Positions 38,796 to 45,932 of a stretch of 61,437 bases of DNA are shown piece by piece. This stretch comes from an uncultured Opitutales bacterium (GTDB taxonomy: Bacteria > Verrucomicrobiota > Verrucomicrobiia > Opitutales > Intestinicryptomonadaceae): assembly GCA_900548185.1 (NCBI GenBank), contig URJJ01000008.1:1-61437 (forward strand), written 5' to 3'. The notes below the pieces were generated by a model. The model had not been told where the DNA came from. It did no database searches and was given only the letters and a program-made list of their open reading frames with translations. Each line of letters opens with the position of its first letter. Within the stretch, counting starts at the first letter, position 1. Made by a program: the position numbers and the translations under genes.

Positions 38796-40600
38796 CAACG
38801 TATGCCTATTTGAAGTTCGTAAATATTTCTGTCGGCAAAGAGCATTTGCAAATAGACAATTCTGTCTTCGCCCGTAAGAGAGTATCCCGCCTCCTCGGAC
38901 ATGCGGCGCAGCCTATTGAGCGCCGCCGCGGGATCTTCGTTTTCCGAAACAAAATATGCACTAAAGCATTTGAAAGGCGCCCGCCCCTGAACTTCAAACG
39001 GAGGCTTTACATTCACTTTAAGCACCGCATTTATGGCAACCCCAAACTCATATTCTTCGGGCTTTTTGGCGTCTATAAAACGTATTGGGCGCGGCGTGGC
39101 GGGTTGGTTCAAATCGAAGTGCTGGAATTTATAGATTGCGGTAAGCGCGTCGTATAAAATCGCGTCGTGAGTTGAACCGTATCTGAATGTGTGTTCGTTT
39201 AGAATGTTTGAATACTTGCCGCCTTTGGAAGTCGGATCAAAAGCAAGAATGAGATAGTTTTGCATTTTGACGTTTTTTACCTGCGGTGCGGTTAGCGTAT
39301 CCGTTGTTTGAAAACTGTCCAAAACTTTTGACGAATTGTCCGAATTGTTTTTACGGTTGAGCTTGCCCATCCACTCTTCAAGACCTTTTACGCCGTATGC
39401 CTTGCTCCATGCGTCGTGTCCTTTTTCACCCGCAAATATCGTATATTTGAAATTCGGATTGCTTTTCATGTTGGCGATTGCAAGCTCCTGAATCCAAACC
39501 TTGTCATATTCGTTGTTGAATATCCAAATCGGCATATCCTTGAGCTGTTTGATTTCCTCAAGCGGAGAAACCGCACATACCGGAATTATCCCCGCAAATA
39601 TTTCAGGGTTTGCCAACGCCCAGCGCCATACTCCCGTTCCGCCGGAACTTAATCCCGTACCTATGATTTTATCTTCATCGACTTTGAAACGCCTTTGGGC
39701 ATCGTCCAAAATTTCGTTGAAATAAGGCGGACGCGAAACCCTGTCATTGTCTTGCGGAGATATTACAATGAACGGATAATCGCGGCGGGTTTCCAGCATT
39801 TTGGGCAGGTCGTTTGTAAGTACCGCATCAAGGCTTGTCCCGAATTCTCCGATTCCGCAAAGGAAGAATACAAGCGGCAACGGCTCTTTGTCGTAGTTTT
39901 GAGGCAGATATACCCAATAGTGATACGGCTGATTGTCGTGAACGTAATTTTTCGGTTTGAATTTTACCGGAAATTGGCGGCCAAGGCGGGTTTTGAAATA
40001 ATTTTTGCCGCTGTATGTTTCCGAGAAGAATTCGTAGAAATCTTTTATGTGCCGCAAGGTATCTTTAAGCTTCGGCGGGCGACTTTCGCCGGACTTTAGC
40101 ATTTCGCCCTGATTTGAAAGTTCGTCGAGCCAAGTAGTAGCGAAATATACCATGCCGGAATGCACGCGCGTCCAATAGTCGTCGGAATCCTCGTACTCGC
40201 CTTCGGGCTTGAATTTCTCCGCTACCGGGCGAACAAGCTCTTTGAGGTATATGCCGATATCGTTTAAATACGGAATATGCTCTTTTAGAAGAAACACATC
40301 CTTTGTAGTTTTTGAGGCCTCGCTTTGCAAATGGCGCACGGCAGATTCATATTTCGGCTTGAAGATTGAAAGAATTGCCGTACGCCTATCGTCCTGCTTT
40401 AATTCGGAAAGTGGAAGCTCAAAAAGATTCTTTCGCCCGAAGATTTTGTACTTCGCCGTCACGCCGTCACATTCAATAATAGTACCAGTAAACGACTTTC
40501 CCTCATTGTTCGTCCATTGTCGCGGCTGCTGGGCACAAAGACTTCCTGTGAATACAAGTAAAACAGCATATAAAATCAAAAATGGTCTTATTATTTGCAT
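38795..40600 (-). CDS. Secreted esterase with N-terminal SLA1-like and C-terminal unknown domain
   Basis: A 601-residue protein: signal peptide (MQIIRPFLILYAVLLVFTG, ending CAQ), an SLA1/SHD1-like beta domain (RQWTNNEGKSFTGTIIE, residues 25-70) that is common in PVC bacteria, an alpha-helical region, then an alpha/beta-hydrolase of the esterase/dienelactone type from about 195 to 430. The nucleophile is in GTGLSSGGTG, the acid is in IFNNEYDKVW and the histidine in GEKGHDAW. A C-terminal domain of about 150 residues with a FDPTSKGGKYSN element is unassigned. It is coupled to the ligase-like gene, so the pair may modify a surface polysaccharide. Start at ATG 40600, 8 bp after the stop of the preceding immunity gene. 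Confidence 0.8.
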   Translation of the reverse strand: MQIIRPFLILYAVLLVFTGSLCAQQPRQWTNNEGKSFTGTIIECDGVTAKYKIFGRKNLFELPLSELKQDDRRTAILSIFKPKYESAVRHLQSEASKTTKDVFLLKEHIPYLNDIGIYLKELVRPVAEKFKPEGEYEDSDDYWTRVHSGMVYFATTWLDELSNQGEMLKSGESRPPKLKDTLRHIKDFYEFFSETYSGKNYFKTRLGRQFPVKFKPKNYVHDNQPYHYWVYLPQNYDKEPLPLVFFLCGIGEFGTSLDAVLTNDLPKMLETRRDYPFIVISPQDNDRVSRPPYFNEILDDAQRRFKVDEDKIIGTGLSSGGTGVWRWALANPEIFAGIIPVCAVSPLEEIKQLKDMPIWIFNNEYDKVWIQELAIANMKSNPNFKYTIFAGEKGHDAWSKAYGVKGLEEWMGKLNRKNNSDNSSKVLDSFQTTDTLTAPQVKNVKMQNYLILAFDPTSKGGKYSNILNEHTFRYGSTHDAILYDALTAIYKFQHFDLNQPATPRPIRFIDAKKPEEYEFGVAINAVLKVNVKPPFEVQGRAPFKCFSAYFVSENEDPAAALNRLRRMSEEAGYSLTGEDRIVYLQMLFADRNIYELQIGIR

Positions 40601-40607
40601 TGTTGAA

Positions 40608-41264
40608 TTATAGCTCACCGCTTATTACCTCTTCTACCTTTGGTATGTCACAACGCTTGACGTAATTGAGGATTGTATCCAGTACAAAGATTGAATTAAA
40701 GTTCTCTGATTGCGAATCCTGAATATTTTTAAGATTTTGTTCTTTTAGCAATTCAGCGCCGATAAATGTAAAACATCCTCTGGAGGTACGAATTATAGTA
40801 TAACGAATCGGCGATGCAGATGGTCTATTGAAAATTTTATATAGGTTAATAAATTTGACATTTCTTTCACATAGAAACGACATCAGCTCTTTTAAAAGTT
40901 GAAACTGACGTTCAGATACGCATAATGCACTTATTCTATTGCTATTAAAATCATTTTCAATGTTAAAGCTTGATATCAATAAAGTTTGATATGAAACCAT
41001 ATTGTCTGTTAAAGATTCGACAATAAGAATATCATGACAAACTTTAGACAGAAAATTCCTAAGCGAATTTTCCATTTTTAAATATTCTTTTGGCGGATTA
41101 CGGCGTAATAAATTAAAAAACTCAATGTTTTTCGGCAATGCCAAAGAGTAGTAAGATTCGGCACCGTTTAAAGGTTCGCAAGTATTAGTTGCCTTCAACT
41201 GGGCAAATATCATTGTAGGAAACAACAATATCATCAATAAAAAATAGCTGGAACATTTTTTCAT
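40608..41264 (-). CDS. Putative immunity protein for HESQH metallopeptidase tip, exported
   Basis: A 218-residue protein with a clear signal peptide (MKKCSSYFLLMILLFPTMIF, then AQ). The mature part is alpha-helical and has no recognised family. The ATG at 41264 is preceded by GGTAAA and begins four bases after the toxin stop codon. By position it is the antidote to the metallopeptidase tip, and export fits a periplasmic target. Confidence 0.65.
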   Translation of the reverse strand: MKKCSSYFLLMILLFPTMIFAQLKATNTCEPLNGAESYYSLALPKNIEFFNLLRRNPPKEYLKMENSLRNFLSKVCHDILIVESLTDNMVSYQTLLISSFNIENDFNSNRISALCVSERQFQLLKELMSFLCERNVKFINLYKIFNRPSASPIRYTIIRTSRGCFTFIGAELLKEQNLKNIQDSQSENFNSIFVLDTILNYVKRCDIPKVEEVISGEL

Positions 41265-41268
41265 AATT

Positions 41269-42243
41269 TTACCTTTCATGATTTTGTAGATAATCCTCAT
41301 ACCACCTATACCATAATCTTTTAGCCTCGCCTACAGAATCTCTGTACTTATTAGCTTCATTTATTGCATTTGTATCGGTATTTTTTATATCTCCATATTG
41401 TCCGTTGGAAGTTGCGTCAAGATCAACGCCGTTCTGCTTATCCAAAGCATGTTGGGATTCGTGTACTAACATTGATTCGATGCTCGTTTTCCCCTCTTTT
41501 GCGCCTCCATTACCATCGTCAATAACGTATCCGCTATTATTCGCAGCATCGTCAGTTGAAATATAAATTGTATTAGTTGAAGGATCATATTGATTGGAAG
41601 AATTTGTATAAGGACCGTTTCTTACTTTTACATTTACGTTGTTATTGGGGTCATTATAAATTTTATTAACTGTAGAATTCGGATCTTTACCATATGAAGA
41701 ATTTATCACTTTGTTTATAGCATTATTTGCTATGGTCTGATTAGCTGCACTCATCGAAGTATCTACAACATAACGCAATCCAAGAGGATCCATACCTAAA
41801 GTCGGAATAGCCGCATAGAAGTGTTGGTTTATACCGTCAGGGTAGCCGGCGGGGTCGGAGGTGCGCCAACGGGCAATGGACGCATCGTAATTGCGAAAGG
41901 GGAAGACGTAGGCTTGGAGATCTTCGTCGTAGGGTTTGCCGGTAAAGCGGGCACTTCTATCATGTTGGATTGAGCCCTCGCCGAAGATTGTTGTGTCTTG
42001 GTAATCTTTTTCGACTTTGCCCTTAGTATCCATAGACCATAGGGTTGTCCCCAAGAAGTCGTGTTCATGATAGCGGACACCTTCTTTTGTTTTTGAGACA
42101 ATCGGAAGTCCGCCGGATATATGCGGCTCGTTAACGTAAATATCGTCGCTGCGGCGTATGAGCGCCAAGCCGTCCCAAACCCAGTTTTCAACTGTACCGT
42201 CGCTTAATGTTTTTGTTGCAAGCATTCCGAATTCATTCTTCAT
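41269..42243 (-). CDS. Displaced Rhs core and tip (locus B cassette 2), zinc metallopeptidase-like
   Basis: A 324-residue frame. Residues 5-150 repeat the locus B Rhs core (GTVENWVWDGLALIRR, SARFTGKPYDEDLQ, DPAGYPDGINQHFY). The tip (about 155-324) has the zincin motif MLVHESQHALDKQ near residue 265, encoded at 41449-41463; the two His and the Glu of HExxH are present, and a glutamate-containing NEANKYRDSVGE segment may give the third ligand. There is no signal peptide; the cassette starts a few bases after the previous immunity gene. It may be a silent donor or a translationally coupled fragment. It is open and not visibly damaged. Confidence 0.8.
   Translation of the reverse strand: MKNEFGMLATKTLSDGTVENWVWDGLALIRRSDDIYVNEPHISGGLPIVSKTKEGVRYHEHDFLGTTLWSMDTKGKVEKDYQDTTIFGEGSIQHDRSARFTGKPYDEDLQAYVFPFRNYDASIARWRTSDPAGYPDGINQHFYAAIPTLGMDPLGLRYVVDTSMSAANQTIANNAINKVINSSYGKDPNSTVNKIYNDPNNNVNVKVRNGPYTNSSNQYDPSTNTIYISTDDAANNSGYVIDDGNGGAKEGKTSIESMLVHESQHALDKQNGVDLDATSNGQYGDIKNTDTNAINEANKYRDSVGEAKRLWYRWYEDYLQNHER
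41815..42237 (-). repeat. Locus B core repeat, cassette 2 copy
   Basis: Same core as 44815-45288. The 5' edge (about 42180-42235) is identical to the main gene over about 50 bp, while the middle has many substitutions, so the copy is a mosaic. Confidence 0.75.
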
Positions 42244-42253
42244 TTTATATCAG

Positions 42254-42604
42254 CTATGGACCATCTCTTCTCCGAGATGTTTCTTGGGAGATAACATGAT
42301 TATTTTTAAAAAAGAGTATGTGTGAAAATATCTTGCCATTCTTTTTATATGAATCTATTTCCCATTTAAATGCGGACATAAGCTCAGTACAAGATTCCAT
42401 ATCCTTAATAGTATCAAATTTTCTATAATTTGAACTAAAATATATTTCAACTGGAGAACTTCTTTCGAACAAAACTCTTATAACTTCTGAACGCGTCTTC
42501 CCTAAATAGTTATATTTTTGAGGATGAGTTATTGGGAAGTAATAGAAACAAGAAAATAATCCCAATATAATGATTAAAACTACGGATATATATTTAATTT
42601 TCAT
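42254..42604 (-). CDS. Putative immunity protein for NC...H tip, lipoprotein-like
   Basis: A 116-residue protein with an N-terminal hydrophobic segment ending LGLFSC, a possible lipobox, so it may be a lipoprotein. It contains a KTRSEVIRVLFE segment. No family is recognised. It lies 10 bp after the toxin tip at 42614. Confidence 0.6.
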   Translation of the reverse strand: MKIKYISVVLIIILGLFSCFYYFPITHPQKYNYLGKTRSEVIRVLFERSSPVEIYFSSNYRKFDTIKDMESCTELMSAFKWEIDSYKKNGKIFSHILFFKNNHVISQETSRRRDGP

Positions 42605-42613
42605 TGTTACATA

Positions 42614-43615
42614 CTACCTCTCGATTGCCTTAAAATATTTGCCATCAACATCATGTCCAAATCCTGTTGCGTTTACCGGTATTTCTTTCCCATTTTCATC
42701 AACAATTTTCCCATTGTTTCTACGTATGGTTGAACCTTGATAGGAATTACAGTTTGTTTCATCTGGATTATTAGGAAACCAATCATAATCAAGTTGTGTT
42801 TGATTCTGCTGATATGCATACGTATCGTCCAAATATCCCTTGACAAAATCCAACATATTATTTGCTTCTATATCACCTATTTTAGATGTTTTTCCAGGTG
42901 CATCAGTAGCATCATTAGCTCTTACATCCAATGAGGTATCAAACGGAACCCAAGAATTTGATTTTTCAAAACCGCTGACTGTCGCATAATAATTTCCTTT
43001 AGCATCAGTAAGCAATTGCCCCGTATTTGAATCTCTTGCAAAATAGGATTGTTGTCTAGTTGTCAATGTTCCATATTCACTCGCAGTGACCGCCAGCCTT
43101 GAAGATGTATGTGTAAATGCGCCTAGAGTATTTTGAACACTCCTACCATATAGAGCTGCTTCTGCCAACCCAAAAATATCTAAACCATAAGTAGGCACAC
43201 AAGCATAGAAGTGTTGATTAACGCCGTCGGGGTAACCGGCGGGGTCGGCAGTACGCCAATGGGCGGTGAACGCATCGTAATTGCGAAAGGGGAAGACGTA
43301 GGCTTGTAAGTCTTCATCGTAAGGTTTGCCGGTAAAGCGCGCCGAACGATCATGTTGGATTGAGCCCTCGCCGAAAATTGTTGTATCCTGGTAATCTTTT
43401 ACAACTTTACCTTTGGTATCCATAGACCATAGGGTTGTACCCAAGAAGTCGTGTTCATGATAACGGACGCCCTCTTTTGTCTTGGATACTATCGGAACTC
43501 CGCCGGATATATGCGGCTCGTTAACGTAAATATCGTCGCCGCGGCGTATGAGCGCCAAGCCGTCCCAAACCCAGTTTTCTACTGTGCCGTCTGAAAGTGT
43601 TTTACTTGCAAGCAT
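42614..43615 (-). CDS. Displaced Rhs core and tip (locus B cassette 1), possible cysteine amidase/peptidase
   Basis: A 333-residue frame. The first 150 residues are the locus B Rhs core, which continues upstream to about 43660 without a start codon (NRRGK...KFAYDGFGM). The tip (about 155-333) ends with NPDETNCNSYQGSTIR and TGFGHDVDGKYF. An NC pair followed by a His is the usual arrangement in NlpC/P60- or papain-like amidases and peptidases, but no such family is confirmed. No signal peptide. The cassette begins six bases after the stop of the upstream immunity gene. Confidence 0.75.
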   Translation of the reverse strand: MLASKTLSDGTVENWVWDGLALIRRGDDIYVNEPHISGGVPIVSKTKEGVRYHEHDFLGTTLWSMDTKGKVVKDYQDTTIFGEGSIQHDRSARFTGKPYDEDLQAYVFPFRNYDAFTAHWRTADPAGYPDGVNQHFYACVPTYGLDIFGLAEAALYGRSVQNTLGAFTHTSSRLAVTASEYGTLTTRQQSYFARDSNTGQLLTDAKGNYYATVSGFEKSNSWVPFDTSLDVRANDATDAPGKTSKIGDIEANNMLDFVKGYLDDTYAYQQNQTQLDYDWFPNNPDETNCNSYQGSTIRRNNGKIVDENGKEIPVNATGFGHDVDGKYFKAIER

Positions 43616-43660
43616 TCCAAAGCCGTCGTACGCAAATTTAGTTACCTTGCCTCTGCGGTT
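43190..43660 (-). repeat. Locus B core repeat, cassette 1 copy
   Basis: The positions 43296-43579 are identical, base for base as far as I can read, to 44924-45207 in the main gene (offset 1628 throughout), 284 bp in all. Outside this block the two copies differ at many positions. Confidence 0.85.
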
Positions 43661-43666
43661 ATAATA

Positions 43667-44227
43667 TTAATCTGCTACGCTTTTCCCAAAATATTTTGAT
43701 TTATAATATCTTTTTTTCAATATATTTTCTTTATTTTCTTCAAATATTTTTTCCCATTGATTGATTAATTCTATGCGCGTTTCGTTTGTGAAGTTTCCGG
43801 ACTCTAAATACTTCATTGTGTATCCTGGATTATTTCCAACTATTTTATCCAATAAATCTATAAATATAATATCTCCCGTTAACATTATCCCGCCAATTCT
43901 TAATGCCTTAAATAATGTTGCGACATGCCGCAATGGAATCGTATCTGGATCTAATTTATCAATAAAATTACTTAATTTAGATATTTTCCAAGCATATTTT
44001 AAATCCGGTTTTTGAGGATTATCAAGTAGTCTATCCAATGCCATAAAAACAAAATCAATGCTTTCTGATTTTGAAAGCCTTACAGAAGAATGATAATCAC
44101 TAATGAACTCATATTTATCTTCAGTTTTACAAAAATCTTCAACCATTCCTTCCATATCTGATGAAGATATACAATAAGCTAAAGATGCATATTTTAATAA
44201 TAATATTATAATTATAATTTTTTTCAT
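43667..44227 (-). CDS. Putative immunity protein of main locus B toxin, exported
   Basis: A 186-residue protein with a signal peptide (MKKIIIIILLLKYASLAYC, then I) and a mostly alpha-helical mature part, FMALDRLLDNPQKPDLKYAW being a typical stretch. It may be a helical-repeat protein. The ATG at 44227 follows the toxin stop by two bases. No family is recognised. Confidence 0.65.
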   Translation of the reverse strand: MKKIIIIILLLKYASLAYCISSSDMEGMVEDFCKTEDKYEFISDYHSSVRLSKSESIDFVFMALDRLLDNPQKPDLKYAWKISKLSNFIDKLDPDTIPLRHVATLFKALRIGGIMLTGDIIFIDLLDKIVGNNPGYTMKYLESGNFTNETRIELINQWEKIFEENKENILKKRYYKSKYFGKSVAD

Positions 44228-44229
44228 AA

Positions 44230-45816
44230 TCATTTCTCCATAGGTGAATATATTACAGTATCCCATTCCCCATGCGGCACAAGATAGACAGGATCGTTTG
44301 TACCATCTCTTGCAGAGAAATTTGGATCATATGGACCATCCGGTGTTGAAGAAAAATAGGTTCCAGAGGTTGCACCAGTTACATTATTTCCTGTTTGTTC
44401 GCCAATTGCACTCGCAATATTATTATCACCATTTGCGGTATTACATCCCCAGAGTTTTATATTAGAATTTCCATCAAAATAACTACCATTTATATCCGAT
44501 ACAGAACGCGCATTAGGATCGGCACCGTTGGGTTTTGCTATATAAAGACTACTTGCAGTATTTTGCCCCATATCAAAATATATTGCATCCCTTCCGCTAT
44601 GGGCAAATACCTGCATTGCATCTATCTTTCCACCATTCTGACTTGCATAGTTATTCATTGCTACAATTGCTTCCGCACCATTATTAACATTGACAATTGT
44701 ATTATTTTTACCATTGGATCTTGCATAAGTATTCGCTGCCATGGAAAATAGGCTTCCATAACCAGAGCCACCTTGTCCTACTAAAATAAGATCCAATCCA
44801 AATCTATCTAATAGCACAGTAGGTACACAAGCATAGAAGTGCTGGTTAATACCGTCGGGATAGCCGGCTGGGTCGGAAGAGCGCCAACGGGCAGTGGACG
44901 CATCATAATTCCTATAAGGAAATACGTAGGCTTGTAAGTCTTCATCGTAAGGTTTGCCGGTAAAGCGCGCCGAACGATCATGTTGGATTGAGCCCTCGCC
45001 GAAAATTGTTGTATCCTGGTAATCTTTTACAACTTTACCTTTGGTATCCATAGACCATAGGGTTGTACCCAAGAAGTCGTGTTCATGATAACGGACGCCC
45101 TCTTTTGTCTTGGATACTATCGGAACTCCGCCGGATATATGCGGCTCGTTAACGTAAATATCGTCGCCGCGGCGTATGAGCGCCAAGCCGTCCCAAACCC
45201 AGTTTTCAACTGTACCGTCGCTTAATGTTTTTGTTGCAAGCATTCCGAATCCATCGTACGCAAATTTAGTGATTTTTCCTCTGCGGTTAACCTCTATTAC
45301 TTTATCCAAATATCCGTAGGTATATTGGACATCGATTTCGCCGTTAAGCTTTTCCATTACTAAACGGCCTGCTTGATCGTAAAAATATTCCCGCCTACCA
45401 TCGGGAGAATTTAGTTCAAGCAGTTGGTTTGCGCTGTCGTATGTGTATTTATACACTTTATCGCCAAGTTTCTTTTCAAGAATATTGCCCTGCTTATCGT
45501 AGGTGTAATATTCGTTCTTTGCGGGGGTTGCCGCGTATTCCACGCTTACGAGGCGTCCCGATTTATCGTATTTATAATAGCGTGCATCGCGCGCTTTGTC
45601 CTTGGACGCAAATATGCTTTCTTTTGGCAGCTCAAATTCGGGTATTTTGGGAGTCTTTAAGGCGTCCGCTACCGCTTTCTGCTCTTCTGCCGCATTTCTC
45701 GCGCGTTGCTCGGCAAGTGTTTCCTGCATGAACTTTGCAATTTCACCTGCGTTAACTACCCCCAAAGCCATAAAAGCAGTTAATACTGCTAAATATTTTA
45801 CCATATCTATTTTCAT
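44230..45816 (-). CDS. Rhs C-terminal half with toxin tip, secreted (locus B)
   Basis: A 528-residue protein: signal peptide (MKIDMVKYLAVLTAFMALG, ending VVNA), a charged helical stretch (QETLAEQRARNAAEEQ, about residues 27-50), only about six YD repeats (YYKYDKSGRLVSVEY from about 78), the Rhs core (FGEGSIQHDRSARFTGKPY to DPAGYPDGINQHFYACVPT, about 190-335), and the tip. The tip has QVFAHSGRDAIYF near 410 and KLWGCNTANGDNN near 455, the His and Cys of a caspase-like (DUF4347-like) domain. The missing N-terminal shell is encoded by the divergent gene at 45933-48392. The start is set by GAAGGGTATTTT upstream of the ATG. Confidence 0.88.
   Translation of the reverse strand: MKIDMVKYLAVLTAFMALGVVNAGEIAKFMQETLAEQRARNAAEEQKAVADALKTPKIPEFELPKESIFASKDKARDARYYKYDKSGRLVSVEYAATPAKNEYYTYDKQGNILEKKLGDKVYKYTYDSANQLLELNSPDGRREYFYDQAGRLVMEKLNGEIDVQYTYGYLDKVIEVNRRGKITKFAYDGFGMLATKTLSDGTVENWVWDGLALIRRGDDIYVNEPHISGGVPIVSKTKEGVRYHEHDFLGTTLWSMDTKGKVVKDYQDTTIFGEGSIQHDRSARFTGKPYDEDLQAYVFPYRNYDASTARWRSSDPAGYPDGINQHFYACVPTVLLDRFGLDLILVGQGGSGYGSLFSMAANTYARSNGKNNTIVNVNNGAEAIVAMNNYASQNGGKIDAMQVFAHSGRDAIYFDMGQNTASSLYIAKPNGADPNARSVSDINGSYFDGNSNIKLWGCNTANGDNNIASAIGEQTGNNVTGATSGTYFSSTPDGPYDPNFSARDGTNDPVYLVPHGEWDTVIYSPMEK
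44815..45288 (-). repeat. Locus B core repeat, main copy
   Basis: DNA from NRRGKITKFAYDGFG to the end of the core. Copies occur at 43190-43660 and 41815-42237. Confidence 0.85.
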
Positions 45817-45932
45817 AAAATACCCTTCGTAAAATATCAAATGCCTGAACCTGCATTAAGGTTCAATAGATAAATTCAATTTGTCAAGATTATTTTATTG
45901 ATTTTTTTATAAAATATTTTCAAACTGCATTC
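45817..45932. promoter_or_regulatory. Divergent promoter region of split Rhs genes
   Basis: The 116-bp region between the divergent Rhs halves is AT-rich. A TTGTCAA/TTGACAA at 45881-45887 can act as a -35 element in both directions; on the plus strand a TATAAA lies at 45908-45913, at longer than ideal spacing. Between 45846 and 45865 lies an inverted repeat TGAACCT-GCATTA-AGGTTCA, placed where an operator or a leader hairpin of the minus-strand gene would be. The arrangement would allow joint control of the two halves. Confidence 0.45.

Noticed and set aside
41412..41470. Rhs tip as a nuclease of the HNH type
   Set aside because: The His-containing motif is HESQH inside a helix-like segment, which fits a zinc metallopeptidase and not an HNH or GH-E nuclease.
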